Assembly (NCBI GenBank): GCA_965655775.1
Contig: CBFHHV010000001.1
Span: 62,001-126,000, forward strand
Source of the DNA: Marisimplicoccus sp965655775
Lineage (GTDB): Bacteria > Bacteroidota > Bacteroidia > Flavobacteriales > Flavobacteriaceae
Direction: 5' to 3'
Length of the DNA stretch: 64,000 nt
Below are positions 24,838-32,291 of this stretch, in pieces. The translations under genes were made by a program, and so were the position numbers. The notes below the pieces were generated by a model. That model did no database searches. It was given only the letters and a program-made list of their open reading frames with translations, and was not told the DNA's origin. How positions within the stretch are numbered: position 1 is the stretch's first letter; each line of letters begins with the position of its first letter.

Positions 24838-25122
24838 ATCTCTTTTTATTGAGTCTTTTAGATCATCAAAATCTTTTTTGATGTCACTGACACTATCCTT
24901 TAAATCTTTAGTCACAGATTCTGTTGGATTTTTCATATCAGTGTTTTTTGATATTTCTGTTTTTATTTCGTTTGTAGCTTGCCTAATTTGAGTCATACCT
25001 TTTGCCAATCCTTTTGCAATTGAAGGAATTTTATCTGCTCCAAATACTAATAAGACAATAAAAAAGACAAAGACTAACTCTGCACCACTAATGAATAAAA
25101 TCATAATATCAAAACTAATCAT
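24829..25122 (-). CDS. tatA: Twin-arginine translocase subunit TatA/TatE-like
   Basis: 97 residues: a short N-terminal membrane helix (about 8-26), then the FGADKIPSIAKGLAKGM motif of the TatA/Hcf106 hinge and amphipathic helix, and a charged C-terminal tail. TatA forms the translocation pore of the Tat system; tatC is not nearby. Its ATG overlaps the stop of the short degenerate frame upstream (TTATGA). Last gene of the PASTA-rluD-yaaA run. Confidence 0.9.
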   Translation of the reverse strand: MISFDIMILFISGAELVFVFFIVLLVFGADKIPSIAKGLAKGMTQIRQATNEIKTEISKNTDMKNPTESVTKDLKDSVSDIKKDFDDLKDSIKRDLN

Positions 25123-25283
25123 AAATTCAACCTCTTAAAATTTTTTTTAAAATATTCTATTACTATTGTGTAATTACCCATCTTAAATTCCTCTTCAATA
25201 GGAAAGTTTTGTTATGTAGATGTTACAAAATCATGAACGGCAATTTCTTCAAGCTTAAACTCATCAATAAAAAATTTTCTCAT
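25119..25283 (-). pseudogene. Decayed C-terminal remnant of a tandem paralogue of the carboxypeptidase-regulatory-like gene
   Basis: A 55-codon frame between the upstream gene and tatA, with one internal TAA at codon 24 (25212-25214). Its ATG overlaps the upstream stop (ATGA) and its final TGA overlaps the tatA ATG. Read through the stop, the 53 residues align without gaps to the C-terminus of the upstream 241-residue protein. FFIDEFKLEEIAVHDFV aligns with FFTDILKLEFFEVNDFL (9 of 17 identical), and the next 29 positions keep register, with NYTIVIEYF opposite NQFLLIDYL. The best reading is a duplicated gene fused or deleted down to its C-terminal tail and then interrupted. Alternatives are two coupled micro-ORFs of 23 and 20 residues. 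Confidence 0.6.
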
Positions 25284-26005
25284 TCAACCCTAAGTTCTTT
25301 ATATGTATCTGATTTATTTAATAAATAGTCAATTAGCAAAAATTGATTCTTTTTTATTATTAACTGCTTAATTTTTGGATCGAGATCTAATTGTAATAAA
25401 AAATCATTTACCTCAAAAAATTCTAACTTAAGAATATCAGTAAAAAAATTTTCCTCTAAAATATGTGGGAGAGCCTCACTTGGTAGAATACTAAGTTTTT
25501 CTTCTTCTGATTTAGAATCAACCAGAGAAGAGAGAAGTTTAAAAATATTCACAAAGTTGAGTCCATTTACAACTTGTCTATTATCAGTAAGTATATTTTC
25601 AATTTTAGTAGATTTATCAGCTATATAATCAAAACCTTTAAATTGTTCTTCTTTTAAGTCTAAAAACTTATCGGTATCATCAGGAGTAATAACAACTTCA
25701 TCTAATTGTCTAACTCTTTGATTTATTTGTACAATTAATCTTTTATTTTTTAATATTTCATCATTTACTTTGACTGTTCTAATTATGTATTGGACTGAAG
25801 AAAAGATTATTTCATCACCTTCTTTGGCAAAAATCTCAAATTCTCCTTGATCATTAGTTATAGTTGATGTCTGGGAAGTATTGTTTATAACATTAGCTGC
25901 AGGCACATTGATATTTCTGTATATGACTTTTCCCTGGATTAATTCTCTTTCTTGTGAAAAACTAAACTGTGCTAGAGTAAGTAATAAAATTATTTTTTTA
26001 AACAT
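25280..26005 (-). CDS. Secreted carboxypeptidase-regulatory-like domain protein
   Basis: 241 residues with a signal peptide (MFKKIILLLTLAQFSFSQ). An N-terminal CarboxypepD_reg-like beta-sandwich (about 22-105) is marked by IQGKVIYRNINVPAANVIN, TNDQGEFEIFAKEGDEIIFSSV (in part: TNDQGEFEIFAKEGDEI) and RQLDEVVIT. This module is also the N-terminal domain of many SusC-like TonB receptors. Here no barrel follows; the C-terminal 130 residues are a helical region of unknown role, so it is a periplasmic protein of unknown function. It lies 55 bases after yaaA, and a decayed second copy of its tail follows. Confidence 0.82.
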   Translation of the reverse strand: MFKKIILLLTLAQFSFSQERELIQGKVIYRNINVPAANVINNTSQTSTITNDQGEFEIFAKEGDEIIFSSVQYIIRTVKVNDEILKNKRLIVQINQRVRQLDEVVITPDDTDKFLDLKEEQFKGFDYIADKSTKIENILTDNRQVVNGLNFVNIFKLLSSLVDSKSEEEKLSILPSEALPHILEENFFTDILKLEFFEVNDFLLQLDLDPKIKQLIIKKNQFLLIDYLLNKSDTYKELRVE

Positions 26006-26060
26006 CAGCTTTTGATTTATTTAAATTTACAAATAAATCAATGATAAGTTCAATATATAA

Positions 26061-26816
26061 TTATCTAACAAATACTGGCTCTAAAGGATTACTAGTTTCA
26101 TCCTGACTAAACATGTATCCAGAAGAGTTGAAACCCTCAATATCTGAAATAGTCTTGATATTATTATCTATTAAATATCTTGTCATTAAACCTCTAGCTT
26201 TTTTGGCATAAAATGAAATAATTTTAAGCTTTCCATTCTTAAAATCTTTGAATTGAGGTGAAACTATAGTATTAGGAATAATTGTTTTATCAATCACAGA
26301 GAAATATTCATTACTAGCAAGATTTACAATAAAATCATCCTCATTTATTTCCTCTAATAATGAATTTGTAACATTCTCTTTCCAGAATTCATATAAATTT
26401 TTTGAACCATTAATAGAAATTTTAGTTCCCATTTCAAGTCTATACGCTTTAATCTTATCAAATGGTTTTAGAATACCGTAAAGACCAGATAGTATTCTTA
26501 ATGAATCTTGAAGTTTTTCATGATTAGACTCATTGATAGTATTAGCATCAATACCATCATAAACATCTCCGTTAAAAGCAAAAATGGCTTCTTTTTCCTT
26601 TGAATTATTAATTTTAAAGTCTTGATTTCTAGACCAATTTAGCTCACTCAATTTGGGTGATATGCTCATAAGGTTAGAAAGGTCTGGCACAGATATATCT
26701 TTAATTATATCATTTATCTGATATGCTTGATCAGTAAATATAGGTTTGGAGCTGAGACTTGTTTCAACTTTGCTATTGAAGTCAAGAGACTTTGCAGGAG
26801 AAATAAGAATTTTCAT
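26061..26816 (-). CDS. yaaA: Peroxide stress protein YaaA (DUF328)
   Basis: 251 residues. The family start MKILISPAKSLDF is exact, with FNGDVYDGIDA, LRILSGLYGILKPFD and the C-terminal GFNSSGYMFSQDETS of the YaaA fold. YaaA lowers free intracellular iron during peroxide stress in E. coli; the biochemical mechanism is not settled. Located between rluD (14-base gap) and the secreted carboxypeptidase-regulatory-like gene. Confidence 0.95.
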   Translation of the reverse strand: MKILISPAKSLDFNSKVETSLSSKPIFTDQAYQINDIIKDISVPDLSNLMSISPKLSELNWSRNQDFKINNSKEKEAIFAFNGDVYDGIDANTINESNHEKLQDSLRILSGLYGILKPFDKIKAYRLEMGTKISINGSKNLYEFWKENVTNSLLEEINEDDFIVNLASNEYFSVIDKTIIPNTIVSPQFKDFKNGKLKIISFYAKKARGLMTRYLIDNNIKTISDIEGFNSSGYMFSQDETSNPLEPVFVR

Positions 26817-26830
26817 TTTTTATTTCAAAT

Positions 26831-27862
26831 TTATAAATTTTTATGTTTAAAATAAAACCTCCATTTGTTAATTACGGAGTTCATATCTTGAGGAATTTCA
26901 GAATCAAATGAAATTTTTTCATTTGATTTAGGATGAGTGAAACCTAATGTTTTTGCATGAAGTGCCTGCCTTGGTAGAATTTTAAAGCAATTGTCTACAA
27001 ACTGTTTGTATTTTGTATATACAGTTCCTTTTAAAATTTTATCACCTCCATATCTCTCATCATTAAATAGTGTATGACCAATATGTTTCATATGAACCCT
27101 AATCTGGTGTGTTCTTCCAGTTTGAAGCTTACAACTTATAAGAGTAACATAACCAAACCTTTCAATTACTTTATAATCTGTTATAGCATCTTTTCCACCA
27201 TCAATATCTTCATAGACTATCATTTGAAGTCTATTTTTTGGATTTCTTCCTATTGGGGCATTAATTTGTCCTTCATCATCCTTAACATCTCCCCAAACTA
27301 ATGCATAATATTCTCTTTCTACACTTTTTTTAAAAAATTGCTTTGCTAAAAGCGTCATTGATATCTCTGTTTTTGCAATTACTAAGAGACCTGATGTGTC
27401 CTTATCAATCCTATGAACCAGGCCGGGCCTATTTGAAGAGTTATTTGGAAGATTATCAAAATGATATAGTAAGGCGTTGATAAGAGTTCCAGAGTAATTT
27501 CCATGACCTGGATGGACGACCATTCCACTTTCTTTATTAATAATTATTATATAATCGTCTTCATACACTATATCTAGATGTATTTTCTCTGGGGTTAAAA
27601 GGTTTTCGTATGGTGGATGAGTAAAAAGAATTCTTATTTCATCATTCTTTTTTACTTTATAACTAGATTTTACAATTTTATCATTTACTCTTATAGACCC
27701 CTCTTTTGCTGCTTTTTGAATTTTATTTCTTGTTGCATTTTCAATTCTGCTCATAAGAAATTTATCAATCCTTATGGGTTCTTGCCCTGAATCAATTTTA
27801 AATGAAAAGTGTTCATGGAGCTCTTGTTCAAAGTCTTCCTCTCTTGAGTTATCTTTCTCCAT
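26831..27862 (-). CDS. rluD: RluA/RluD-family 23S rRNA pseudouridine synthase
   Basis: 343 residues from the ATG at 27862 (a TTG six bases upstream is possible but not needed). An N-terminal S4 RNA-binding domain (RIDKFLMSRIENATRNKIQKA in part: IDKFLMSRIENATRNK) precedes the catalytic domain. The family catalytic Asp is in HRIDKDTSGLLVIAK, and RTHQIRVHMKHIGH follows. Such enzymes isomerise uridines in helix 69 or elsewhere in 23S rRNA. The N-terminus overlaps the 3' end of the PASTA gene, so the two are coupled. Confidence 0.93.
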   Translation of the reverse strand: MEKDNSREEDFEQELHEHFSFKIDSGQEPIRIDKFLMSRIENATRNKIQKAAKEGSIRVNDKIVKSSYKVKKNDEIRILFTHPPYENLLTPEKIHLDIVYEDDYIIIINKESGMVVHPGHGNYSGTLINALLYHFDNLPNNSSNRPGLVHRIDKDTSGLLVIAKTEISMTLLAKQFFKKSVEREYYALVWGDVKDDEGQINAPIGRNPKNRLQMIVYEDIDGGKDAITDYKVIERFGYVTLISCKLQTGRTHQIRVHMKHIGHTLFNDERYGGDKILKGTVYTKYKQFVDNCFKILPRQALHAKTLGFTHPKSNEKISFDSEIPQDMNSVINKWRFYFKHKNL

Positions 27863-28400
27863 TTCCAAGAATTAAATCTATTTCTGAATTCATTGGAATT
27901 TTTTGACCAGGTAATATCTTTTCACCTAGATATAAAACATCTAAAACCATATCCTTTCCAATATTATCAACATAACTGTAATCTCTAACTTTAAACCCAA
28001 GTGCAGTAAGGATAGACTCAGCGTTTCTTTTTGTTATCTGAATTACATTAGGGAGTGAAACTTTTTGAAAATTTTTAGGGTTGACATTTAAGTATATCTT
28101 CCTATTTTTTTTCACTAGCTCTAATTCTTTTGGTATTTGAGATATGACTGAATAGTTTGGTATGTTTACAAAAAACTTCGAAGAGTCCAATACTTCATAT
28201 TTTAGTTTATTATTATTAAGGATACTTATTGCTTCGTCAAGATTTTTTCCAGCTAAATATGGAACTTCTATATATTTATTATGCTTAGTATAGATTTTAA
28301 GGAAATTATACACCAAAAAAAATACTATAAATATGATGACTAACATCAGGAATATCTGTTTAGCTAATGAGTTACTTTTAAAATGATCCAAAATTTTCAT
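27849..28400 (-). CDS. PASTA-domain membrane-anchored protein
   Basis: 183 residues. An N-terminal cytoplasmic stub and one membrane helix (about residues 16-33) are followed by three short PASTA-like units, for example YIEVPYLAGKNLDEAISILNN (in part: VPYLAGKNLDEAISILN) and VSLPNVIQITKRNAESILTALGF (in part: LPNVIQITKRNAESIL). PASTA modules bind muropeptides or cell-wall intermediates when attached to kinases or PBPs; in Bacteroidota this stand-alone form sits next to ddl and rluD. The cell-wall link with the divergent ddl is plausible but inferred. Confidence 0.85.
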   Translation of the reverse strand: MKILDHFKSNSLAKQIFLMLVIIFIVFFLVYNFLKIYTKHNKYIEVPYLAGKNLDEAISILNNNKLKYEVLDSSKFFVNIPNYSVISQIPKELELVKKNRKIYLNVNPKNFQKVSLPNVIQITKRNAESILTALGFKVRDYSYVDNIGKDMVLDVLYLGEKILPGQKIPMNSEIDLILGNGER

Positions 28401-28455
28401 TTCGATAATTTAATGTAAATATACTAAGACATAATTGTCTTTTGATATAATGACT

Positions 28456-28463
28456 TACATTTG
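28456..28463 (+). promoter_or_regulatory. -7 promoter element for ddl-coaD (TACATTTG)
   Basis: Perfect TAnnTTTG, eight bases before the ddl ATG, in the 71-bp divergent gap with the PASTA gene. An ATTG at spacing 18 may serve as the -33 element. On the other strand TATATTTA at 28416-28423 (7 of 8) could serve the PASTA operon. Confidence 0.5.
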
Positions 28464-28471
28464 AAAATAAT

Positions 28472-29440
28472 ATGAAAAATATTGCTGTAGTTTTTGGTGG
28501 TTTTTCCTCTGAATATGAGGTCTCTGTAAAAAGTGGAAAGTTCATTTACGATAATATAAAAGATAATCCAAATCTCAATGTTTATCAAGTTTGTATTTCA
28601 AAGGAATCTAATTATGTTACTTATAATAATGACAGGTTTGATTTTGATTATGATAATTTTTCATTTACAATAAACGGTGAGGTAGTTAAATTAGATGGAA
28701 TTTTTAATATTATTCATGGGGAACCAGGAGAGAATGGTGATTTAGCTTTCATTCTTGAAAAAAAGAATTTATCTCAAACTGGTTGTAATAGTTTTGTTTC
28801 AAATTTAACTTTCGATAAGAAAAAATATATTGAGTTTATTAATACCCTTGATATTCCATCATCAAAACAAATATTATTAACTAATGAAGCTTCTTTAGAT
28901 TTATCTAATATTAAAAGACAAATTAGTATACCATGTATAGTTAAACCAAATAATGGAGGAAGTAGTATCGGAGTTTCAAAGGTTAATCATATTAATGAAC
29001 TTGAGGACAAAATTAAAATTGCATTTAAAGAAAGTTATCAAATCTTAATTGAGAATTATCTTTCTGGTAAAGAGGTCTCAGTTGGTGTAATTGAGACTAA
29101 CAGTAAGAGGATTATTCTTCCAGTAACCGAGATTATAAGTGAAAATGAAGTTTTTGATTATGGGGCTAAATATTTAGGTCAATCTAAAGAGATTACTCCT
29201 GGAAATATTTCTCGTGAGGAGGAAAGTTTGTTACATAAGTACATAAATAAAATATATGATAACATTGAATTAAAAGGGTTTACCAGATCTGAATTCATAA
29301 TTGTTGATGGAATCCCTCACATACTTGAAACAAATACAATTCCAGGATTTACAAAACAAAGTATTATTCCTCAACAAATAGAAGCTTTTGGATTATCTGT
29401 AAAAGAGGTAATTAATAATCAAATAGAATCTATTCTTTAA
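28472..29440 (+). CDS. ddl: D-alanine--D-alanine ligase
   Basis: ATP-grasp enzyme making D-Ala-D-Ala for the peptidoglycan peptide. 322 residues: VVFGGFSSEYEVSVKSG at the N-terminus (binding Glu), HGEPGENGDL, CIVKPNNGGSSIGVSKV in the ATP-binding loop and ILETNTIPGFTKQSIIPQQ at the end. Length is normal. Together with murF (14 kb) and murB (40 kb) it shows a complete-looking Gram-negative wall pathway. Followed by coaD 20 bases on. Confidence 0.97.
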   Translation: MKNIAVVFGGFSSEYEVSVKSGKFIYDNIKDNPNLNVYQVCISKESNYVTYNNDRFDFDYDNFSFTINGEVVKLDGIFNIIHGEPGENGDLAFILEKKNLSQTGCNSFVSNLTFDKKKYIEFINTLDIPSSKQILLTNEASLDLSNIKRQISIPCIVKPNNGGSSIGVSKVNHINELEDKIKIAFKESYQILIENYLSGKEVSVGVIETNSKRIILPVTEIISENEVFDYGAKYLGQSKEITPGNISREEESLLHKYINKIYDNIELKGFTRSEFIIVDGIPHILETNTIPGFTKQSIIPQQIEAFGLSVKEVINNQIESIL

Positions 29441-29460
29441 ATTATTTTTAATTTTAAATT

Positions 29461-29913
29461 ATGAAAAAAGCTGTTTTTCCAGGTTCATTTGATCCAATCA
29501 CAATTGGCCATGTAGATATTGTAAAAAGGGGAATTAAGGTCTTTGATGAAATTATTATTGCTGTTGGAGATAATACAGACAAAAAGTATATGTTTCCAAA
29601 AGAAAAAAGAGTTGAATTTGTTAAACAGACATTTAACAACTATGATAATATCATGATTGAGTCATATGATGGTTTAACTGTTGATTTTTGTAAAAAAAAT
29701 AATATTGAGTTTATGATAAGAGGTCTCAGAAATCCTGCAGATTTTGAGTTTGAAAAAAGCATTGCTCTAACCAACAGAGAAATGACCCATATAGAGACTA
29801 TATTTTTTTTAACATCGCCAGAAAACTCTTTTATTAGCAGTAGTATTGTCCGTGATTTAATTAGAAATAATGGTGATTATAAATTATTTATTCCAAAGGG
29901 TATCACTTTTTAA
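29461..29913 (+). CDS. coaD: Phosphopantetheine adenylyltransferase
   Basis: 150-residue nucleotidyltransferase of CoA biosynthesis, adding AMP to 4'-phosphopantetheine. The T/HxGH motif is SFDPITIGHVDIV, and the C-terminal signature is SSSIVRDLIRN. Length matches the bacterial hexameric enzyme (about 150-160). Preceded by ddl at a 20-base distance. Its last 30 bases overlap the convergent NUDIX gene, the longest convergent overlap in the window. Confidence 0.96.
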   Translation: MKKAVFPGSFDPITIGHVDIVKRGIKVFDEIIIAVGDNTDKKYMFPKEKRVEFVKQTFNNYDNIMIESYDGLTVDFCKKNNIEFMIRGLRNPADFEFEKSIALTNREMTHIETIFFLTSPENSFISSSIVRDLIRNNGDYKLFIPKGITF

Positions 29914-30504
29914 TACCTCTAAAACAATTATTCTAATATTTTCAAAAGAATCGTTTAAGATTTCATCAATTTTTTCTTTTGACACCCATTCAGTTTTTTT
30001 TATACCTTCCTCAGTTTGAGGCTTAGTTTTACCCATATAGGATGTTGACATCTTAAACCAATATGTCTTCTTAAGTTTGAATCTTTTACCTTTTTTGAAA
30101 ATATGAAATGTCTCAGATAGCTGTTTTTGAACTATTAAGTCTAATACGCCTGTTTCTTCAACCACTTCTCTTTGTGCAGCCTCAATTATAAGTTCCTTTT
30201 TTTCAATGCCTCCCTTTGGGAGATCCCACTTATTATTTCTAAAAATAAATAATAGTTTATTATCAGTTCTTTTAACTAATCCTCCAGCAGCTTCGACAAC
30301 AGGAAATTTTTTTTTAAATGATTTCCATAGTTTATCACTGTCTTTATGATATAAAAATACTTTTCTATTTTTTGATGATTTTAAAGCTTTGATAATTTGA
30401 GCTACGCTTGTATACTTAATAAAAAGTAATGGCTCATTATCAGAGAAATCTTGGATTTCGTTTGTAAGAATCAAAGGCTTTTGGTTGAAAAAAACTTTAT
30501 ACAT
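29884..30504 (-). CDS. NUDIX hydrolase
   Basis: 206 residues. The Nudix box GGIEKKELIIEAAQREVVEETGV (in part: GGIEKKELIIEAAQREVVEE) obeys G-x5-E-x7-REVxEExG at about residues 98-120. The N-terminal 65 residues are outside the box and of unknown role (MYKVFFNQKPLILTNEI). The hydrolysed nucleoside diphosphate cannot be deduced. Its ATG at 30504 lies inside the pyrE -7 promoter element of the other strand, so the two divergent genes share regulatory DNA. Confidence 0.87.
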   Translation of the reverse strand: MYKVFFNQKPLILTNEIQDFSDNEPLLFIKYTSVAQIIKALKSSKNRKVFLYHKDSDKLWKSFKKKFPVVEAAGGLVKRTDNKLLFIFRNNKWDLPKGGIEKKELIIEAAQREVVEETGVLDLIVQKQLSETFHIFKKGKRFKLKKTYWFKMSTSYMGKTKPQTEEGIKKTEWVSKEKIDEILNDSFENIRIIVLEVLKSDTLWNK

Positions 30505-30507
30505 TTG
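30500..30507 (+). promoter_or_regulatory. -7 promoter element for pyrE (TACATTTG) overlapping the NUDIX start codon
   Basis: Perfect TAnnTTTG, five bases before the pyrE ATG. Its bases 30502-30504 are, on the other strand, the NUDIX start codon, an extreme sharing of promoter and coding sequence in an eight-base gap. Confidence 0.5.
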
Positions 30508-30512
30508 TAATA

Positions 30513-31151
30513 ATGGTATTAGACAAAAAAGTTGCAGAGCAAACAGTAAATTTTCTTACACAAATTAATGCAATTAAATTAAATACCAAAAATCCTTTCA
30601 CATGGACAAGTGGTATAAAATCTCCTGTTTATTGTGATAATAGATTAGTTCTTTCATATCCAAAAATTAGAGAATTTATATCGGATAGTATGACCCATAT
30701 TATTACAAATAAATATGGGAGTGACATATCTATTGCAGGAGTAGCCACTGGAGCAATTGCAGTTGGAGCGATGATATCTGAAAGACTTAATGTGCCATAT
30801 GCATATGTAAGACCTGAACCAAAGGGACATGGTCTAAGAAACCAAATTGAAGGTAATATAGAAGAAAAGTCTAATGTTGTAGTTATAGAGGATTTGATTA
30901 GCACTGGTAAGAGTAGTCTTAATGCCATAAATGCTCTTAAGTCTGAAGGCATCAATGTAATGGGTATGCTATCAATTTTCTCTTATAATTTTGATTTTGC
31001 AAATAAAAAATTTATTGATGAAAAAGTTAATATTAATTCACTAGCAGATTACAATACTTTAGTTGAAGTTATAGAATCAAATGGTGATCTTAATAATGAC
31101 GAGATAACTAGACTAAAGAAATGGAGAGAGGATCCTGAAAGTTGGAGCTAA
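30513..31151 (+). CDS. pyrE: Orotate phosphoribosyltransferase
   Basis: Adds PRPP to orotate in pyrimidine synthesis. 212 residues. The PRPP-binding motif VVVIEDLISTGKSSLNAI, KSPVYCDNR, and RPEPKGHGLRNQIEG (flexible loop with catalytic Lys) are all present. Divergent from the NUDIX gene with an 8-base gap. The TAA stop shares CTAA with the stop of the convergent birA gene. Confidence 0.96.
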   Translation: MVLDKKVAEQTVNFLTQINAIKLNTKNPFTWTSGIKSPVYCDNRLVLSYPKIREFISDSMTHIITNKYGSDISIAGVATGAIAVGAMISERLNVPYAYVRPEPKGHGLRNQIEGNIEEKSNVVVIEDLISTGKSSLNAINALKSEGINVMGMLSIFSYNFDFANKKFIDEKVNINSLADYNTLVEVIESNGDLNNDEITRLKKWREDPESWS

Positions 31152-31879
31152 TCATAAAGTAATTTAACCTTTCTTGAATCGTAATTTCCCATTTCTTCTA
31201 AATCTTTACTCAATTTTATAACCCCAATATTCGATATACTAATTATTTTTCCGTTGAATTTTTTACCGTTTAAAATAAATTTACAACCTTCTTTACCATA
31301 TATGTTTTGATTATACTCATCATTAATATATTTGGTGTCATTTATTTTAGTAAAGTAATATTTGTAACTATCAATCAACTCATTTAATACATTCTCAACA
31401 ACAATATTTTTATTTGTGACTTTTTTAATAGATGTTGCATTTGGCAAACTTTTAAAAAATACTTGATTAATATTTATACCAACCCCTATTATAGAATGAT
31501 TTACTTTATCTGAACTTAATGAATTCTCAACTAATATTCCAGCTATTTTTTTATTTACTGACAAAATGTCGTTGGGCCATTTAATTAGACATTTTTCATT
31601 ATTAAATTTTCTTATTGTTTTTAAAACCGCAAGGCTTACTGCTTGATTTATTAGAAATGTTCTATCTGATTTAATACCGCAAGGCCTATAAAATAAAGAG
31701 CATAGAAGGTTTTTTCCATAACTTGAGTACCACTTATTCATTCGTTGTCCCCTACCTCCATATTGATATTTTGCAACGATTAAGTCTCCACTTAATATTT
31801 TTTTTGATTTAATTAACATCTTCACTTTGTCATTTGTTGACTTAGTGGCATTAACTTTGATTATCTTAGATACAGACAT
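31148..31879 (-). CDS. birA: Biotin--[acetyl-CoA-carboxylase] ligase (class I, no DNA-binding domain)
   Basis: 243-residue ligase attaching biotin to carrier proteins. The biotinyl-AMP loop GGRGQRMNKWYSS and the KWPNDILS motif are present, and IIGVGININ follows. It lacks the helix-turn-helix found in class II BirA, so no repressor role is expected. Divergent from rsfS across 38 bases, a standard flavobacterial arrangement. Confidence 0.93.
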   Translation of the reverse strand: MSVSKIIKVNATKSTNDKVKMLIKSKKILSGDLIVAKYQYGGRGQRMNKWYSSYGKNLLCSLFYRPCGIKSDRTFLINQAVSLAVLKTIRKFNNEKCLIKWPNDILSVNKKIAGILVENSLSSDKVNHSIIGVGININQVFFKSLPNATSIKKVTNKNIVVENVLNELIDSYKYYFTKINDTKYINDEYNQNIYGKEGCKFILNGKKFNGKIISISNIGVIKLSKDLEEMGNYDSRKVKLLYD

Positions 31880-31884
31880 GTTGT

Positions 31885-31901
31885 TAAAAGTAATAAATTT
31901 G
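31885..31901. promoter_or_regulatory. Overlap zone of divergent birA and rsfS promoters
   Basis: On the plus strand TAAATTTG at 31894-31901 is a perfect -7 element for rsfS, 16 bases before its ATG. On the minus strand TACTTTTA at 31885-31892 (7 of 8) could serve birA, five bases before its ATG. They lie back-to-back in a 38-bp gap, so each polymerase would cover the other start. Confidence 0.45.
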
Positions 31902-31917
31902 AAAAAAGAAAATTTAC

Positions 31918-32289
31918 ATGGTTAAACTTAAATCAAAAGAAACAAGTTTAATTGATGAAATAATATTTGGTATCGAAGACGTAAAAGGAATTGAAGTAAA
32001 CATTATGGACCTAAGTAAAATTTCAAATACAGTTTGTAAATTTTTCATTTTGTGTACAGGCACATCCAATACACATGTCACTGCTATAACAAACTCGGTT
32101 AGAAAGAATGTTAGCAAAAAATTGAAAGAAAAACCGTTTAGTATGGAAGGTACTGAAAATCAAGAATGGGTTCTTATTGATTATGTTGATGTTGTTGTAC
32201 ATATTTTTCAAAGTGAAATCAGAGAATTCTATGATATCGAAAATCTATGGGGTGACGCAAAAATTATTAATGTTGAATTAAAAGCATAA
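31918..32289 (+). CDS. rsfS: Ribosomal silencing factor RsfS
   Basis: 123 residues of the DUF143 family. FFILCTGTSNTHVTAI near residues 42-57, EGTENQEWVLIDYVDVVVHIF (in part: NQEWVLIDYVDVVVHIF) and EIREFYDIENLWGDA are diagnostic. It binds uL14 on the 50S subunit and blocks subunit joining in poor nutrition. ftsH begins 2 bases after its stop, a common pairing in Bacteroidota. Confidence 0.94.
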   Translation: MVKLKSKETSLIDEIIFGIEDVKGIEVNIMDLSKISNTVCKFFILCTGTSNTHVTAITNSVRKNVSKKLKEKPFSMEGTENQEWVLIDYVDVVVHIFQSEIREFYDIENLWGDAKIINVELKA

Positions 32290-32291
32290 TT

